NCBI RefSeq assembly: GCF_000004075.3
Contig: NC_026661.2
Span: forward strand, 4,982,058-5,046,057
Direction: 5' to 3'
DNA from: Cucumis sativus
Lineage: Eukaryota; Streptophyta; Magnoliopsida; Cucurbitales; Cucurbitaceae
DNA: 64,000 nt
Position numbers and translations under genes: made by a program. How positions within the stretch are numbered: position 1 is the stretch's first letter; each line of letters starts with the position of its first letter. Positions 11,575 through 24,121 of the stretch are shown piece after piece. Below the pieces are notes generated by a model, which was given only the letters and a program-made list of their open reading frames with translations, was not told the DNA's origin and searched no databases.

Positions 11575-13600
11575 ATGATGTTGAGGTCGTGTTTCCGGCC
11601 GCTCGAGCGGTTTCTTGGTCGGTGGAGTGGTGATGGATTGCTCTGGCACTCGGAATTGAAGCCTCATGCCTCTGGTGATTACTCGATCGCTGTTGTTCAG
11701 GCTAATTCTTGTCTTGAGGATCAGAGTCAGGTTTTCACGTCTCCTTCTGCTACTTATGTTGGTGTTTATGATGGCCATGGCGGGCCTGAGGCTTCTCGTT
11801 TTGTGAATAAGCATCTTTTTCCTTATATGCATAGTGAGTCTCTGTTCCTGACTTCCTTTTGTGTTTTTTGTTTGTTTGTTTGTGTGTTTCGTTTTTTTCT
11901 TGATTGATTCTGTATGAGCTGACGGGTTCTTTTGAATTCTGGAGATATTTTTTTGGGATTTGGTAGATTTTTTGTTCTTTTGTTTTTTCTTGTTCTGTGA
12001 GTCTTAGAATGAGTCAAAAAGTTTGTTATCATGAAGTGTTTTTGGTCATTGGGAAATTGGAACTTGAATGGATGAGAAAATGGGATTAAGAGAAACCCTG
12101 TGAAAATTTTCATTTGAATTTACTTTTTATGTTTTTTGTTTCAGAGTTTGCTTCAGAACAAGGTGGACTATCGGAGGATGTTATTAAGAAGGCATTCAAT
12201 GCTACAGAAGAAGATTTTTTGCGTTTGGTTAAACGGGCTTTGCCTGCAAAGCCGCAGATCGCTTCAGTCGGATCATGCTGTCTTGTAGGCGCGATTTCAA
12301 ATACAAAGTTGTACGTTGCGAATCTAGGTGATTCGAGAGCTGTGCTTGGCCGTAGTGGTTCCGGGAGTAAAATAACACCGGTAGTTGCAGAACGATTGTC
12401 CACTGATCACAATGTTGGCGTAGATGAAGTTAGGAAAGAAGTTATAGCACTTCATCCCGATGATGCTCATATAGTTGTCTACACCCGTGGAGTATGGAGA
12501 ATAAAAGGCATAATTCAGGTAAATTTGATAGAACAAATCTTGTTGCTTTCTTGTTGTTAGTACTCTCATGGGTTAATAATCAAAACTTTGTCGAGGTCTC
12601 TTTGAATATGTCAAATGTGACTCGGTAATGAGAACTCTGCTCTTCTTTTTGTTGGAAAGAGCCGCAATGGTAGAAACGAACAATGCAAATGCAGAGCCTT
12701 CTTCATATGCAAAATGCTTCATCCTTAGAATTTAGATCCATTACCAAGTATATCAGCTTGTTTGATTGGTTAAACATCAAATTCCCTGCTGGGATGTTCT
12801 TCTCATTCATCAAATTTGATGTTTGCCTGAACTTTATATTAGTAGTAATCCTTTGAAATTCAGATGCTAACTGGCTTTTTCGTCGAATTTTTCTACTTAT
12901 ACTTATAGCTTGTAATGTAATGTGATTACTTATGGTTGGTGCTTATCGAAGTTACTAATCTCTTTTGTATTATTCTTCTCCTTTTGAAAGTTCAGGTTTC
13001 AAGATCTATTGGCGACGTTTATTTAAAGAAACCTGAGTTCAACCGGGATCCAATATTCCAACAATTTGGGACCCCCGTTCCTTTAAAACGACCAGTAATG
13101 ACTGCAGAACCATCGATCCTAACACGAGAGCTTAAACCCCAAGACTTATTCCTCATCTTCGCATCAGATGGCCTATGGGAACAACTAACCGATGAAGCTG
13201 CAGTGGAAATAGTTTTCAAGAACCCAAGAGCTGTAAGTTTAGAGAAACTACTCCCATTTATGTCATTTACAAAATCCTCCAAACATATCTTTAACCTCGT
13301 TTCCTTCTTTGACTACTTTAGGGGATTGCAAAGAGATTAGTAAGTGCTGCCCTCCACGAGGCAGCGAAGAAGCGGGAAATGAGATACTCTGACTTAAAGA
13401 AGATCGAAAAGGGGATTCGACGTCATTTCCACGACGACATCACCGTCGTCGTCGTGTATCTCGACCACAACAGAAGCTCAAACACCAACCGAACAAAGAA
13501 TGCCATCGCGGGGTACACTAGTGCACCTGTTGACATATTTTCTCTCAACTCAAACTATGAAGCTGAGGAAGAAATTTCAGACAATGTTTTGAAAAATTGA
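11575..13600 (+). CDS. Protein phosphatase 2C, clade D
   Basis: Four exons (11575-11833, 12145-12518, 12996-13232, 13322-13600) encode 382 residues. The start is the first of two adjacent ATGs; the frame upstream has only a TTG. The PP2C motifs are in order: VGVYDGHGG (metal ligand D66), [38 protein letters not shown] from residue 212, FASDGLWE with D269, and [13 protein letters not shown] with D328 and D329. The pattern and the ending KRREM..SDLKKI-type helix match plant clade D (PP2C.D) enzymes, Mn/Mg-dependent Ser/Thr phosphatases. In Arabidopsis several members dephosphorylate plasma-membrane H+-ATPases and are inhibited by SAUR proteins in auxin-driven growth; that role is known for the clade and only inferred here. 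Catalytic residues are intact. The exact paralogue cannot be decided from this sequence alone. Confidence 0.93.
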
Positions 13601-16495
13601 ATTGATTTTGGGAGGCAAATTATTGATACACACAGGAAATAGGAAGCATGTTAGGTAGGGGATGGGACAGGGTTGTTCATCAGTTAGAAGAAACACAAGT
13701 TTTATTAATGTAGATAAATTTAAGTCTCACTAACTTCTATGGAAATCTCCTGCCTTAGATTCTTTTTTCTCCTTGGTTTCTGATTGGTTTGTTTTTTCAT
13801 TTTTTTCCCTCCATTGACTTGTAAGAGGTTATAAGATTCAATAATGGCAGGCAGTTTTTTCCCCCAATTTTTACATCATCTCTATAGTTCTTTCACATGT
13901 TCTTAAAACAAGATGATATCGATTTGGAACGTTTGCTCGTGTGTGTCAGATGCATGTTCTTCATGGTATATAGCCAATATCTTTAATAAAACTTGAAATT
14001 GGGAATGTTGAAAGGTTCAAAACAACCTGAATTGACCAATTCTGTCATGAATTAAAAGAAAAGTAAAAGTTACATCAAACGCGTTATGTTTGAAAATTCA
14101 CATAAATGTATGGATTTTTTTATAAAAAGTATATATGTTTTTAATATTATCTCATTGAATAGAACTTTAATTCTTTTCATGAACTACCACTTGCTAAAGG
14201 TCTATGAGGACTTTCTTTTTCAAAACAACTGTTTGATGTTATTTTTTTCTCCCTTTCTTTGATGGTATTTTACAGTCCATTGTTTAAGACTAAGTTTGTT
14301 GGTGAGGGGCCTGAGGGCTTCACAATTGAGAATTTCAATAGTTTTTTTTCTTCTTTTTAATAATTATATTTGTGTTCGTAATCCCAACAAAATTTAGTAC
14401 TTCACAACTTGTATTCTTGTCATTATTATTAAGAGTAAACACGAAGGTAAGTTTATATTCTTAAACTTTATAAGTTAGTATAAATTTAAACCTTAAATTT
14501 ATTGATTGTATTTTGGTTTGTTGTCCAAATATAAAGGGTCGGACCATATTAAGTGGGAAGTACTATCTCATCCATTTATTTTCTTCAAATAAGTGAAAAC
14601 TATGAATTTTAAACTTTCCGAAGACTTGGAAAATTAGGAGACTTGACTAAAAGCTTTTGCTTTTGAAGACCTAAAAACTTTGAAGATAGGTTGGAGTCAT
14701 CTAGATTCTAGAGCATAGGATTAAAGTCTTATAATCGAATCTTTGATTTTCAATATGATCAACAAATTAAAGACTAATCTAAAAACTCAATTCTGGCTAA
14801 ATGACATGTAAAAGATTAACAATCCAAAGCCAATCATTAAAGAAAATCAATAAGTTCAAGGGTACATCTAAAGTGATCGACAAGTCAATGGTACTTTAGT
14901 AGAAGTTGCCATCTTGGGCTTAAATAAGTACACTAGAAAAAGAATCAAAAGACCATAAATTGGAAACAAAAGTTATACAAACAAATGCAAGTTTTTTTTT
15001 AAAAAATCTCGTAGAAAAAAATTTTAAGCACAAAATACACTTTTAGTCTATGAAGTTTGCACTTATTTGTATTTGGTCTATGAAATTAGAAAATAACCTT
15101 TCTATTCCTTGAAATTTGAAAAATAGTTTTAAAAGTCTGTTAGATTGTTATTGACAGAAAGATCATAGCTACTTTTTTTTTTTTTGCTAATTATGGTGGG
15201 GATTTGGCAAAGAATTAACAAAGTTGTATTCTTAGGGAAATGATTAATTTCCTTCAACAAAAACGAACCCTTTAATTTAAAATTGGGTTATAAAGAGAAG
15301 AACAGAGGAACAATGAAAGATCAAGAAGAAATGGTTTATGAAGTAAATTGAGAGAAAGACATTGGGAACAAAGAGAGAGATGAACGTAGAAATCACAAAA
15401 TGAAAACTATAGAGAAATATTTTGAAATGGAAAAAGATAAAATTCAAAACACTATTTTTCCAACCTCAAAAGTTCAAATCTCATAGATCAAAGAATATAT
15501 TTTTAAATTTTAACCCAACATAGTTAACTTGATCACTATCAAAACTCAATTTTATGAAAATATCCATATCTATAAAAAAAATTCTTAGAAATTAATGGAA
15601 ATTGTTATAATTAGTTAATAATTTTTTTATTATAAGATGTACATGTCTAATACGAAAAGGATGACCTTGAAGCATCTAATTCAAAATCTTAGTAGAAACT
15701 ACAATATTGCTTCCAAGTCATCTTATATTGGAATTGTTGAAGATTGTTTTGTAAATAAAAATATTATGACTCGAATGACTAACATATTGATCCATTGGTT
15801 GATACGATAACCTTCCTCCTCCAAATGGATCATAACTTCGGTGGAAAGTCGGACTGGAAATTGTTGTGGTCAAATCTTGAAGAACCATCAAAATCTAAGA
15901 ATAATTAATTATCTTGACCGTAGTTTGAAGTGTTGTGTGCAAGATTGTTGCTTATGTTCAATGTTTAGTGGTAAATTTCGAAAAATGGGGGAGAAATTAA
16001 GACTCCCACCATCGAAATAATTATAAAAAATTAGTTAAACAGTATATTAGAATTTAAATCTCATTTCTTTTTCAGTGCATATCTAATATAGACTCATAAT
16101 CTTTTGTTGAATTACCTGATCAGTAGATCTCTACAATCCTAAATATATTCAATCTATCAAAACAATCAGACAAGGTATCATCATATGACAAGAAATCAAG
16201 AGTAATAGAGTTTCTAAAATGCAGAGCTTGTATGATTTTACTTACAGATGTAAATGTTGAGAGTTTCTACACTTTCTTCATATAGAATATGGATACCAAT
16301 TATGCTAATCCCCCAAGATGGGCACCAAGTTCCCAATCTGATACAGCTTCAGGTCTTCTACAAAGCCATAAAGGAGTAAAACTTTGTGTACCATTTCTCA
16401 GAGTCGACCTTCCGCACATCGATTGGTGGTTTGGTTCTTTCAGTTGAGAAGCAGGCATCTCCCATGAAGCAAGTTGATTGTTCATTGCTATGAGT
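13601..16495. other. Intergenic between convergent genes, no gene seen
   Basis: Contains the 3' ends of the PP2C gene (plus) and the PPR gene (minus). The middle is AT-rich, with repeat-like phrases such as 'cttttagtctatgaagttt' near 15050. The open frame at 16300-16485 (minus) lies just past the PPR stop and is probably its 3' untranslated region. Confidence 0.45.
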
Positions 16496-18991
16496 CTATG
16501 ACCATTTCTTGTTTAGACGCTCCAGCAACCTGCGTTCTTCATCTTTTGTTACAGATGGGTCCAGATTGCGAAGGTTTGAGATGAAACTACTTGCCTCGTC
16601 CCGACGATTTAGTTTACAAAACCAATCTATTAGAGAATTGTATGTGTTTTGATTGGGTTTACATCCGTTCTTGATCATATACTTTACCACGTCGATCGCC
16701 TCAATGAACATCGAATCGGATGCATAGCTTGCAATGAAGGTATTATACGTAATTACATCAGGGGCGAGACCAAAATCCTTCATCTCTGCAAATATCCGTG
16801 AGGCCTCTTTCATACGACCATTTCGGCAGTAGGCGAAAATAACGGTATTAAATGAAATTATATCAGGCTTCATTCCTTTCGCAATAATTTCCCTTAGGAT
16901 GTCCTCCGACTTCTCGAAGTGCTCAGTGCGACTATACATGTACATTAAGCTATTGTATGTTGTCAAGCTCGGAGTGAACCCACTGTCCTTTATGAAGTTC
17001 AAAATTTCGTTTGTTTTCGAAACCATCCTCCTCCTACCATAAATAGAAACCATGGCATTTAGTGTCGTTATATCAGGCGAAAAACCTTGTTCCCGTAGTT
17101 CCAAGAAAGCACGTTCGGTCTCCGTAAGAAGATCACTTTTACTATAAACCAAAACCAGTGTCTTCAAAAGCACAGCTTGAGGTTCAATAATGCCAGAATA
17201 GATCTCCTCAGCAAGTGCAGACATTCGCTCGACCTCTTTGCCATTGGCATAAGCATGAAGTAAAGAACAATACGTTAACTCATTTGGTTTACACCTACCG
17301 TCCTTCATTTCGGCAAGTACTTTCTCTGACTGCTCCCAAAGGCCTCCTCGAGCCAAGGCTGCCAAAACAGCATTGTAAGTAGACAGATCGGGAGTCACCC
17401 CCGCATCCAACATTCTTCTATAGATGGCCATTGCTTGATCAAAAAAACCACACCTACTATAGGCACTAATAAGAGTGTTAAAAGTGTCCCTCTCGGGGAC
17501 AAAACCTGCTCTTTTCATCTCTTTGAACACTCCTGAAACTTCCGAATCCATCCCATTTTGCCCAAACACTGCCAAAAGAGTGTTCCAAGTAACAATATCA
17601 GGCACGCATTCACATATCTTAATTTCTTCAAAAACTTTCATCATCTCCACAAAATTACCCCTGTTACCATGCATCTTAATCAGCGCATTGAAGGTGCATA
17701 TATTCGGTTGGCACCCGGCAACTCTCATCTCCTCAAACACTTTCATTGCATAATCATCCTTACCCGTCTTCTCAAATCCAGACAACAACGTGGTGTAAGT
17801 AAAAACATCAGGCTTAATCCCCTTCTTCACCATTTGTGATTTTAGCTCCATAGCTTCATCTAACAAACCATCCCGCGCATAAGCCGATATCAACGAATTG
17901 TAAGTGACGATACTAGGTGCAAACCCACTTGCTTCCATCTCCTTCAAAACCTCCATGGCTTCCCTAGGCCGCCGGGACTTTCCATATACATCCAACAATG
18001 CATTGTAAGTAACCTTATCAGGACTAAATCCAGCTGCTTTCATCTCCTCAAAAACCTCTGCAGCTTCTTCATACAATGACCCCCGACGACAACTACTAAT
18101 AAGTGTATTATACGTATACAAATCCGGGGCAACCCCAGAACTCTTCATACTATCAACAAGACCAGCAATTTTACTCCAAGGCATTCCCATTTTACCATAG
18201 ACATTCAAGATAACATTATAAGTAATTAAAGTTGGCCTACAACCTTCTTCTTCCAGTTTCTTAAACACCATCACAGCCTCTCTATATCTCCCATTACTAG
18301 CATATGCAGTTATCAAAGAAGTATAAGCATAAATATCAATATGTACCCCATCATTTCGAAGGTCATGAAGCAGAGAAGCAGCAAAAGAAGCCCGACCCTC
18401 TTTACCAAGTACACTAATAATCACAGCAACCACAGAATTACTCAAAATGGATGCAAAATCTTCCCGATTACGAACAAAATAAAAAACACACAAGGCTAAT
18501 TCATTCTTCTTGTAAAACACCAAGCCCTTGATTATCCCCAAAATGTCGAAGGAAACAGAGTCGGAGGTGAAATTAAGTCCATCAGAACTGGTTTCAAACA
18601 ATTGAAGTAAAATTTCATCCAAGGAGGAGGAATCGAATTCTGGGTTGAGCAAAGAATCGAGAATTCGCTGACCTTGAGTAGAGAGACGGTGGTGTGACCA
18701 TGGCTTGCCGCGGTTAGGGTCATGAGACCGACCGATTCGGGTGCGGGTTCTAAAAGTGGGTTTGGGAAGATGGGGTTGAGTGGAAGAAGAAGGGTGTTGG
18801 TGGGGAAGGAGGTCTTGGAGAAGAGGGGCTAAGGGGGATGAGGCGGAAGAGAGGTGTGGTGTTGGAGGAAAAGTGAGTGGTGGAGGTGGCGGAGAAGAAG
18901 GTGAAAGGGGTTGGTGGTGGAAGACGGGGAAGTGGGATTTGGAGGGTGGGGGATTGGGTAGGAGGAGGGGAAGAGAAACCTTGTCCGCCAT
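16496..18991 (-). CDS. PPR protein, At5g02860 orthologue (P class)
   Basis: A single uninterrupted exon encodes 831 residues, close to the 819 I recall for Arabidopsis At5g02860. The start gives MADKVSLPLLLP, nearly the same as the Arabidopsis MADKLALPLLLP. A Ser/Pro-rich N-terminus of about 60-70 residues looks like an organelle targeting peptide, followed by a GRSHDPNRGKPWSHH block. From about residue 175 to 815 there are roughly 18 tandem 35-residue PPR motifs of the VTYNALLDVYGKSGR type, with the usual N/D/S residues at base-reading positions. There is no E, DYW or SMR domain, so it is a P-class RNA-binding protein, probably plastid. Such proteins stabilise, process or help translate organelle transcripts; the RNA target is unknown. 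The gene appears intact. Confidence 0.95.
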   Translation of the reverse strand: MADKVSLPLLLPNPPPSKSHFPVFHHQPLSPSSPPPPPLTFPPTPHLSSASSPLAPLLQDLLPHQHPSSSTQPHLPKPTFRTRTRIGRSHDPNRGKPWSHHRLSTQGQRILDSLLNPEFDSSSLDEILLQLFETSSDGLNFTSDSVSFDILGIIKGLVFYKKNELALCVFYFVRNREDFASILSNSVVAVIISVLGKEGRASFAASLLHDLRNDGVHIDIYAYTSLITAYASNGRYREAVMVFKKLEEEGCRPTLITYNVILNVYGKMGMPWSKIAGLVDSMKSSGVAPDLYTYNTLISSCRRGSLYEEAAEVFEEMKAAGFSPDKVTYNALLDVYGKSRRPREAMEVLKEMEASGFAPSIVTYNSLISAYARDGLLDEAMELKSQMVKKGIKPDVFTYTTLLSGFEKTGKDDYAMKVFEEMRVAGCQPNICTFNALIKMHGNRGNFVEMMKVFEEIKICECVPDIVTWNTLLAVFGQNGMDSEVSGVFKEMKRAGFVPERDTFNTLISAYSRCGFFDQAMAIYRRMLDAGVTPDLSTYNAVLAALARGGLWEQSEKVLAEMKDGRCKPNELTYCSLLHAYANGKEVERMSALAEEIYSGIIEPQAVLLKTLVLVYSKSDLLTETERAFLELREQGFSPDITTLNAMVSIYGRRRMVSKTNEILNFIKDSGFTPSLTTYNSLMYMYSRTEHFEKSEDILREIIAKGMKPDIISFNTVIFAYCRNGRMKEASRIFAEMKDFGLAPDVITYNTFIASYASDSMFIEAIDVVKYMIKNGCKPNQNTYNSLIDWFCKLNRRDEASSFISNLRNLDPSVTKDEERRLLERLNKKWS

Positions 18992-20232
18992 TTTTGGCCA
19001 ATGTGAAGTTGAGGATTTTGGAACGGGGGTTTAAGCATAAAGTTGTGGTCTCTCCAGATTTTGAAGATGGAGATATTTTAGAGTTTCTCTTCATCAATTT
19101 CGACCTACTCGATATTAGGATTCTTTACAAATTTCAAAAAATCTTTTCAATATCATTTCTCAGTTCATCTCAACATAACTCGAGATTTTGAACTTTATTT
19201 TTAAATTTTAAAATAAAATATTCTCAAATCACCATTTTTTTTTAATAATTCATTCTAAGTCCTATTATAGTTTTGTTTGAAATATGAGTCAAATGTCAAC
19301 GTGAGCTCACGACCTATTTTTTCAAAGATCTCGAATTTGAAGCGATCGAAAAAGTATGTAATTAAAAATAGTTTTTGTAGTTGAATATACCGGTGATTTG
19401 GTTGATTGTCACGTACGGAATGAAAGAAATTCCAATACACAATGAAAAAATAGTGACTAAAAGTCCTCAACGAGCAAGGGTGGATCGTGCTAGGCGGGTG
19501 TCACTAATAACTCTTTTCTTTGTATAACCCATGGTTGTTGTGACATTGTTGTAACCATGATAAACTCATATTTCCTTTAGTAACAAAGTCCAAAAACATT
19601 AAAACAAAATGATATAATTAATAAGAATATAATACCCCTAATAAGCCTTTTTAACTTATTTAAAAAGGAACAAATATTTATTTACAAATTTAAATATTTT
19701 ACAACTTCTCTAAAAAACATCCTTCTACGTAGACATTTTACCAATATTTCTATCTAACTTTTTCATAAAATTCAAACCACAAACAACAAGATGTATAACA
19801 TGTTAGGAGCCAAAATTTACATCTTTTAAAAGTAATACTAATAAAATCTCAATGCTTAAATACAATATTTATGTGAATAGTGTTAAAATCATATGGTTTT
19901 ATTAGCAACTAAATCATCAAGACCATAGCAAATGGAAGCACAAAAAAAAAGCAAGCATGTAGAATAATACAAAAGTGAAACACTATACCCAAAAACTAAT
20001 AACTAAACGAGATTTCCATATAACAATCTCTACAATAAACCACCAAACATAGTTCTTACAAAGGCTTTCTTTCTCTCTATTCAACTACTAATCATAAGGT
20101 GGGCTCTCAACTGCATGATTCAGTGAGCAATACCTGAGTTGAGACACTCCCACAACCAAAAAAGAAAAAAAAGGTTCATATTCATGGACTGAAAAGATGG
20201 TCCATTATGTCTATCTTCCATACTTCGAATAA
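18992..20232. other. PPR promoter and 3' flank of the SWIB gene
   Basis: The 5' flank of the PPR gene occupies 18992 to about 19500 and is AT-rich beyond 19190. The rest, to 20232, is AT-rich and holds the 3' flank of the SWIB gene. No other coding frame is supported. Confidence 0.45.
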
Positions 20233-21782
20233 TTATAGAAAGTGTGGACTTATTAAACCTGCAATCTCCAGAAATCCAACCTCATCTTTCCCTCCAAATA
20301 TCTTCTTCAGTTTCTCGTCGCAAGCTATGACTTTCTTGTTGCTTGGTTTCTGAAAGAATAAAGAAAATAATTTAAAAGAAAAACAAATTGTTTCTGTGCT
20401 TCAAATCAATGATTTGTAAGACATCAACTATCATAACCAATTTATGTTCTTTTATGAAACACCAAGGACAAGTTTAATGCAGTAATGTAAGAGAACTCAT
20501 GGAACTAAAGTAGATATCACCAACGTAAATGACAAAGCTAAAGGTAGGGAACAAAAAATGGTGAGCGAGTTTTTAGACAAACAGAATTGCATAAGAAAGT
20601 GGGAGAGTTTACGGCGAGAGCAAATAAGAGGAGAATGATAAAGCTCCCATAGGAATTAGGGTAAAAACTACGCAATGAGAGCATGTGGTGAGTACAGAAA
20701 GAGATACTGTAATTAGAACCTTTTACCAATATAAATTTCAGAAGGTGTTTATGTTCATAAAAACAGCTATTAAATGAATGGACTCAATCTATGAAACAAT
20801 GGAAAACCGAAAAACAAAAGTATGTTTTTCTAGAACTGTTCCATGTCTTTGAAAACAAATGTACAAATCAGAAAAAAGTTAACGAAACCCAGAACAGAAA
20901 AAGCTCTTCAGAAACCTTAAAGGCCTCAAACCCAGTAACAAGCATTACTATCCACTTGCCACATCTAAACCCTCTTCAAAATAATGCATTAAGAGTTGTT
21001 AAAAGCTTTCATCCAATGATCATCAAAGCACACTCTAACAACAACACAGCAAGAAAATTCTAAAGACCAACAATCCAAAACCATTATTTCAGAACAAGAA
21101 ATTTTCAAACCATGCCAATATATCTTACAACCTCCTCCGAACCCAACAAATCAGAGCAACCATCTCCCACTTTCTTATACAAACTTCACTAATAAGAAAA
21201 ACCACATCGAAACAATCTTCAAAATAAACCATTAAGAGTCGAAAAAACATTATCTAATAACCATTAAACCGCATTCCAGAAAGAACACAGCAAGAAAAAT
21301 TCTAAAGACCAACATCCAATATCTGGTTCTGAAATGAGGGTTTAGAAAACTATGGAAACCCCATAAACTTTCAACCCCACTGAAGAAAAAAAAAAAAAAC
21401 ACATCAAAGAAAAGTATTGAAAACAGCATGGAAAGAAAAAGAAAAACAGAAAACGAAAAAGAAAGAGAGATTCTACCTGAAGATTATTTTCTTTAATGTA
21501 AGCCCAAATGACCTTAAGAGCTTGAGTGCGGGAAATCTCAGGAGCGCCGACAAGCGCTTGCAACTCCGGTGAAATTTTCCTGGGCTTCGTGATGCCACGG
21601 GGCTCCCGGCTAGGGGCAGTGGCCTGCTTGGACGCTAAAGCGAAGGTAACAGTGCGGGGGAAGCGCAAATCAGGGAGAGGGAGTTGATTGAGATGCTTGA
21701 GGTTGGAGGAGGAGGTGGTGGGGGAGGGTTTGACGACGAGGAGCGACGGTTTGACGGCGATGAAGGTGGAGAGGAAAGCCAT
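20233..21782 (-). CDS. Organelle-type SWIB/MDM2 domain protein
   Basis: Two exons on the minus strand (21477-21782, then 20233-20349) are separated by a 1.1 kb intron; CAG|GTAGAA and TTTCAG|AAACC keep the frame and give 140 residues. Residues 1 to about 60 are Ser/Thr-, Lys- and Pro-rich with few acidic residues, like a plastid or mitochondrial transit peptide. The rest is a stand-alone SWIB domain: ISPELQALVGAPEISRTQ, LKVIWAYIKENNLQ, then KPSNKKVIACDEKLKKIFG ending ISPHFL. Length and layout match the small Arabidopsis SWIB proteins of the At2g14880/At4g34290 type. Some plant members localise to plastid or mitochondrial nucleoids; a DNA-associated role here is inferred. The reading frame running on past exon 1 becomes low-complexity Phe/Leu and is intronic. 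Confidence 0.92.
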
Positions 21783-21938
21783 GGCCGGAAGGCAGTGAGT
21801 GACGAAAGGTTGTTCTCAAAAAATGGATAAAGCGAAGAAGGAGAAGCGGTAAGAGCGATAACTCGAGAAGGTCGAATTTCGGAACGCGCGCTGCCGTTAA
21901 TCCGTTCGGGTTCTTCGGATTTTAAATAATGTCGTTGT

Positions 21939-21996
21939 TGGGCTATGGGCTTAATTAGAGTTATTTTGGGCTGTGTTGAATTGGGCCTGTTGGGCT
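21939..21996. promoter_or_regulatory. Cluster of five site II (TGGGCY) elements
   Basis: TGGGCT or TGGGCC occurs at 21939, 21946, 21967, 21982 and 21991 on the plus strand, about 157-214 bases upstream of the SWIB start codon on the minus strand. Such elements are bound by TCP factors and are enriched in promoters of nuclear genes for organelle, ribosomal and cell-cycle proteins. The spacing and number fit a real promoter module; activity is inferred. Confidence 0.65.
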
Positions 21997-22434
21997 TTGG
22001 TCAGAATGTGAGGGAGAAGAAAATGGGGTATGGGGAAGTGAGGAGTGGAAGTTTAGGGTTGGTGGGTTTATTTATAATTAGTATTTTTTATTATTGTTGT
22101 TATTTTAGGAAAGTAGGTTTAAATCTTTTTGCCTCTTAATTTTTTTTTTAATATACTTTATATTATATGATATGGAAAAGAAGGAGAGGTGGTAGGACAA
22201 AAATAAAATTAGACTATTAATTAGATTAGTAAAAGTTTAAGTTCTTTATATTATAGCAATAGTTGAAAATGTAAATATCCCGTAACGTAGTAACCTTTAC
22301 GTAAAGTAATAACATATAAGATTATTTATGTAATAAATAACAATGGTATAGTTAAAGTTATTTGTTTCAACTATCATGGGTTGACCTAGTAGTAAAAATG
22401 TCAAAAACTAACTAAGAGGTCACAACTCCTTAGA

Positions 22435-22660
22435 ATCTATAAACGATACATCATATCACCAATGATATATATCACAATTATATGTACAGTGTATCACTGA
22501 TGAATCATATTAGCTAGTAATAAAAGTCTGTTGCATAGTTTATCAACGACAAAATTTTGTCAATAATAGATTTTACTATATTTAAAATTCTTACAAATGT
22601 AGCTATACACTTTAACTATTACGTGTTATTGATTGCAACTACCCAAATTATAAAAGAAAT
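22435..22660. repeat. Dispersed cucurbit-type AT-rich repeat
   Basis: Contains 'tatcaccaatgata', 'gtatcactgatgaa' and 'caataatagattttactatattt' followed by 'cttacaaatgtagctata'. The same phrase order appears at about 33955-34175, 35870-36020 and 40255-40575. I remember this 'tatcagtgatag ... tttgctatatttgtaaat' family as abundant in Cucumis; that memory, not a search, is the basis for the name. Confidence 0.5.
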
Positions 22661-22735
22661 GGGTGTATGTAGATATATTATTTTAGTTGGGTTAACCATA
22701 AGAAGATGGTGTTTCAAATCTATATATTACGAAAA

Positions 22736-22864
22736 TGTCAAAAAAATCTTATGATTGAGTAAGCCATTTAAAGCCAAACCATCCATATAATGAGGAATGG
22801 ACATCAAAAGTGTCAAAAATCTTATTATTGACTAAGGCATTTAAGCCCAAACCATTCTTATAAT
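22736..22864. repeat. Short tandem duplication, about 75-bp period
   Basis: Two copies of a roughly 55-bp segment ('gtcaaaaa..atctta', 'attga.taag.catttaa', 'ccaaaccat', 'ataat') start at 22736 and 22811, with about 15-20% divergence. No coding frame crosses both. Confidence 0.65.
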
Positions 22865-24121
22865 TATTCTTTTTTCCATTATAGTATTTTTGCAATTATA
22901 AAAATAAATAAATAAAAGAAAGATATTTCAGTTATATTTTTCATAGGGAAAAAAACCATTAGTTGATGAATGTGATGAACATTTTAATCACTATATATTT
23001 TCAAAACGTTTTGTCCTTATTAAAATCACTTTAAAATATATTTTTAATCCTTTCAAAACTAATTTTAATTTGATGATATAAAAATTATATTTAAAAATGT
23101 AAAATTAAGACATAGAAAAAATGATTTTGTCATATTTTAGAACAATTTTGAATATAACTTAATTATTCGAGGTTGATTTAAAACCTCTTGGAATATTAGA
23201 GATACGAAATATATGGTAGACTAAATCGACTAGTGTCACCCTATTTTGCAGTCACACGTTGTAAACATTTTCAGCATTATAAATTATACCTTTAAATTTT
23301 TAAATTTAAAAATTGGACAATCAAATCGTATTCAAATGTTTAAAATTAGACTCTCAAACTTACATAATTGTATAAGTTTAATGGTTCAATTTTAACATTT
23401 ATGTTTCTAACTTTTACTATTATTGTAAGTTCGAACGGTTCAAATTTAACAATTTTAGAAATCTATGGATGATTTTTTTCAATTTTTTCATTTAAAAAAC
23501 TAAATTCAATTTTCTTTTAAAGAAAAAAAAACAAAATTTAATACCCAAACAAATTTTCGTATAGTAAAATCTAATTAAAATGTTTTCAACCATAATTTTC
23601 TGAAGTTAAATTTCACTATTACAACGTATATTCTTTAATTTAAATATTACAAAACGTACTTTCAAATATAAATCTTCAATTTAAATATAACATTTTATTA
23701 TATATATACTGAAAATGTATTATTAAAAAGGGAAATTATTATTAATAACAAAAAGAGAGAAAAAGGATAATAGTTTAAAAAAGAGAGAGAAAAATCAAAA
23801 TCAATTTTTTGACCTAAATAATTAAAAAGAAAAAAAGAAAAAAAGAAGAAAAAGTTGAACGTATTTATCTATTTATCTTTACTTTTAAAAATCTCAAGTA
23901 GAATCTAAGAATCCTAATTTGATTACAAGAAGCATATATTACAATATTTGATTTTTCTTTTGTTTCCTTTTCCTATTCTAAGTTTCCTATTCCAAATATA
24001 ATTTATGGAATTGTATATAAATATAACAATACTAAATTTCTTTCGATATAAACAAATTAAAAGTTTGGTGATCTTCGATCGAGCAAGAAATTTGAAATTT
24101 AGTTCTATATGCAACTTCATT

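Larger units (their letters stand above)
21997..24121. other. AT-rich intergenic with dispersed repeats
   Basis: No gene is supported. The interval holds a dispersed repeat (22435-22660), a short tandem duplication (22736-22864) and other AT-rich repeat-like stretches near 23270-23460. The last few hundred bases are the upstream region of the Pumilio-like gene. Confidence 0.45.

Noticed and set aside
18750-19191. Open frames on both strands at the 5' end of the first PPR gene
   Set aside because: Gly/Glu- or Pro-rich shadows of the PPR N-terminus and leader.
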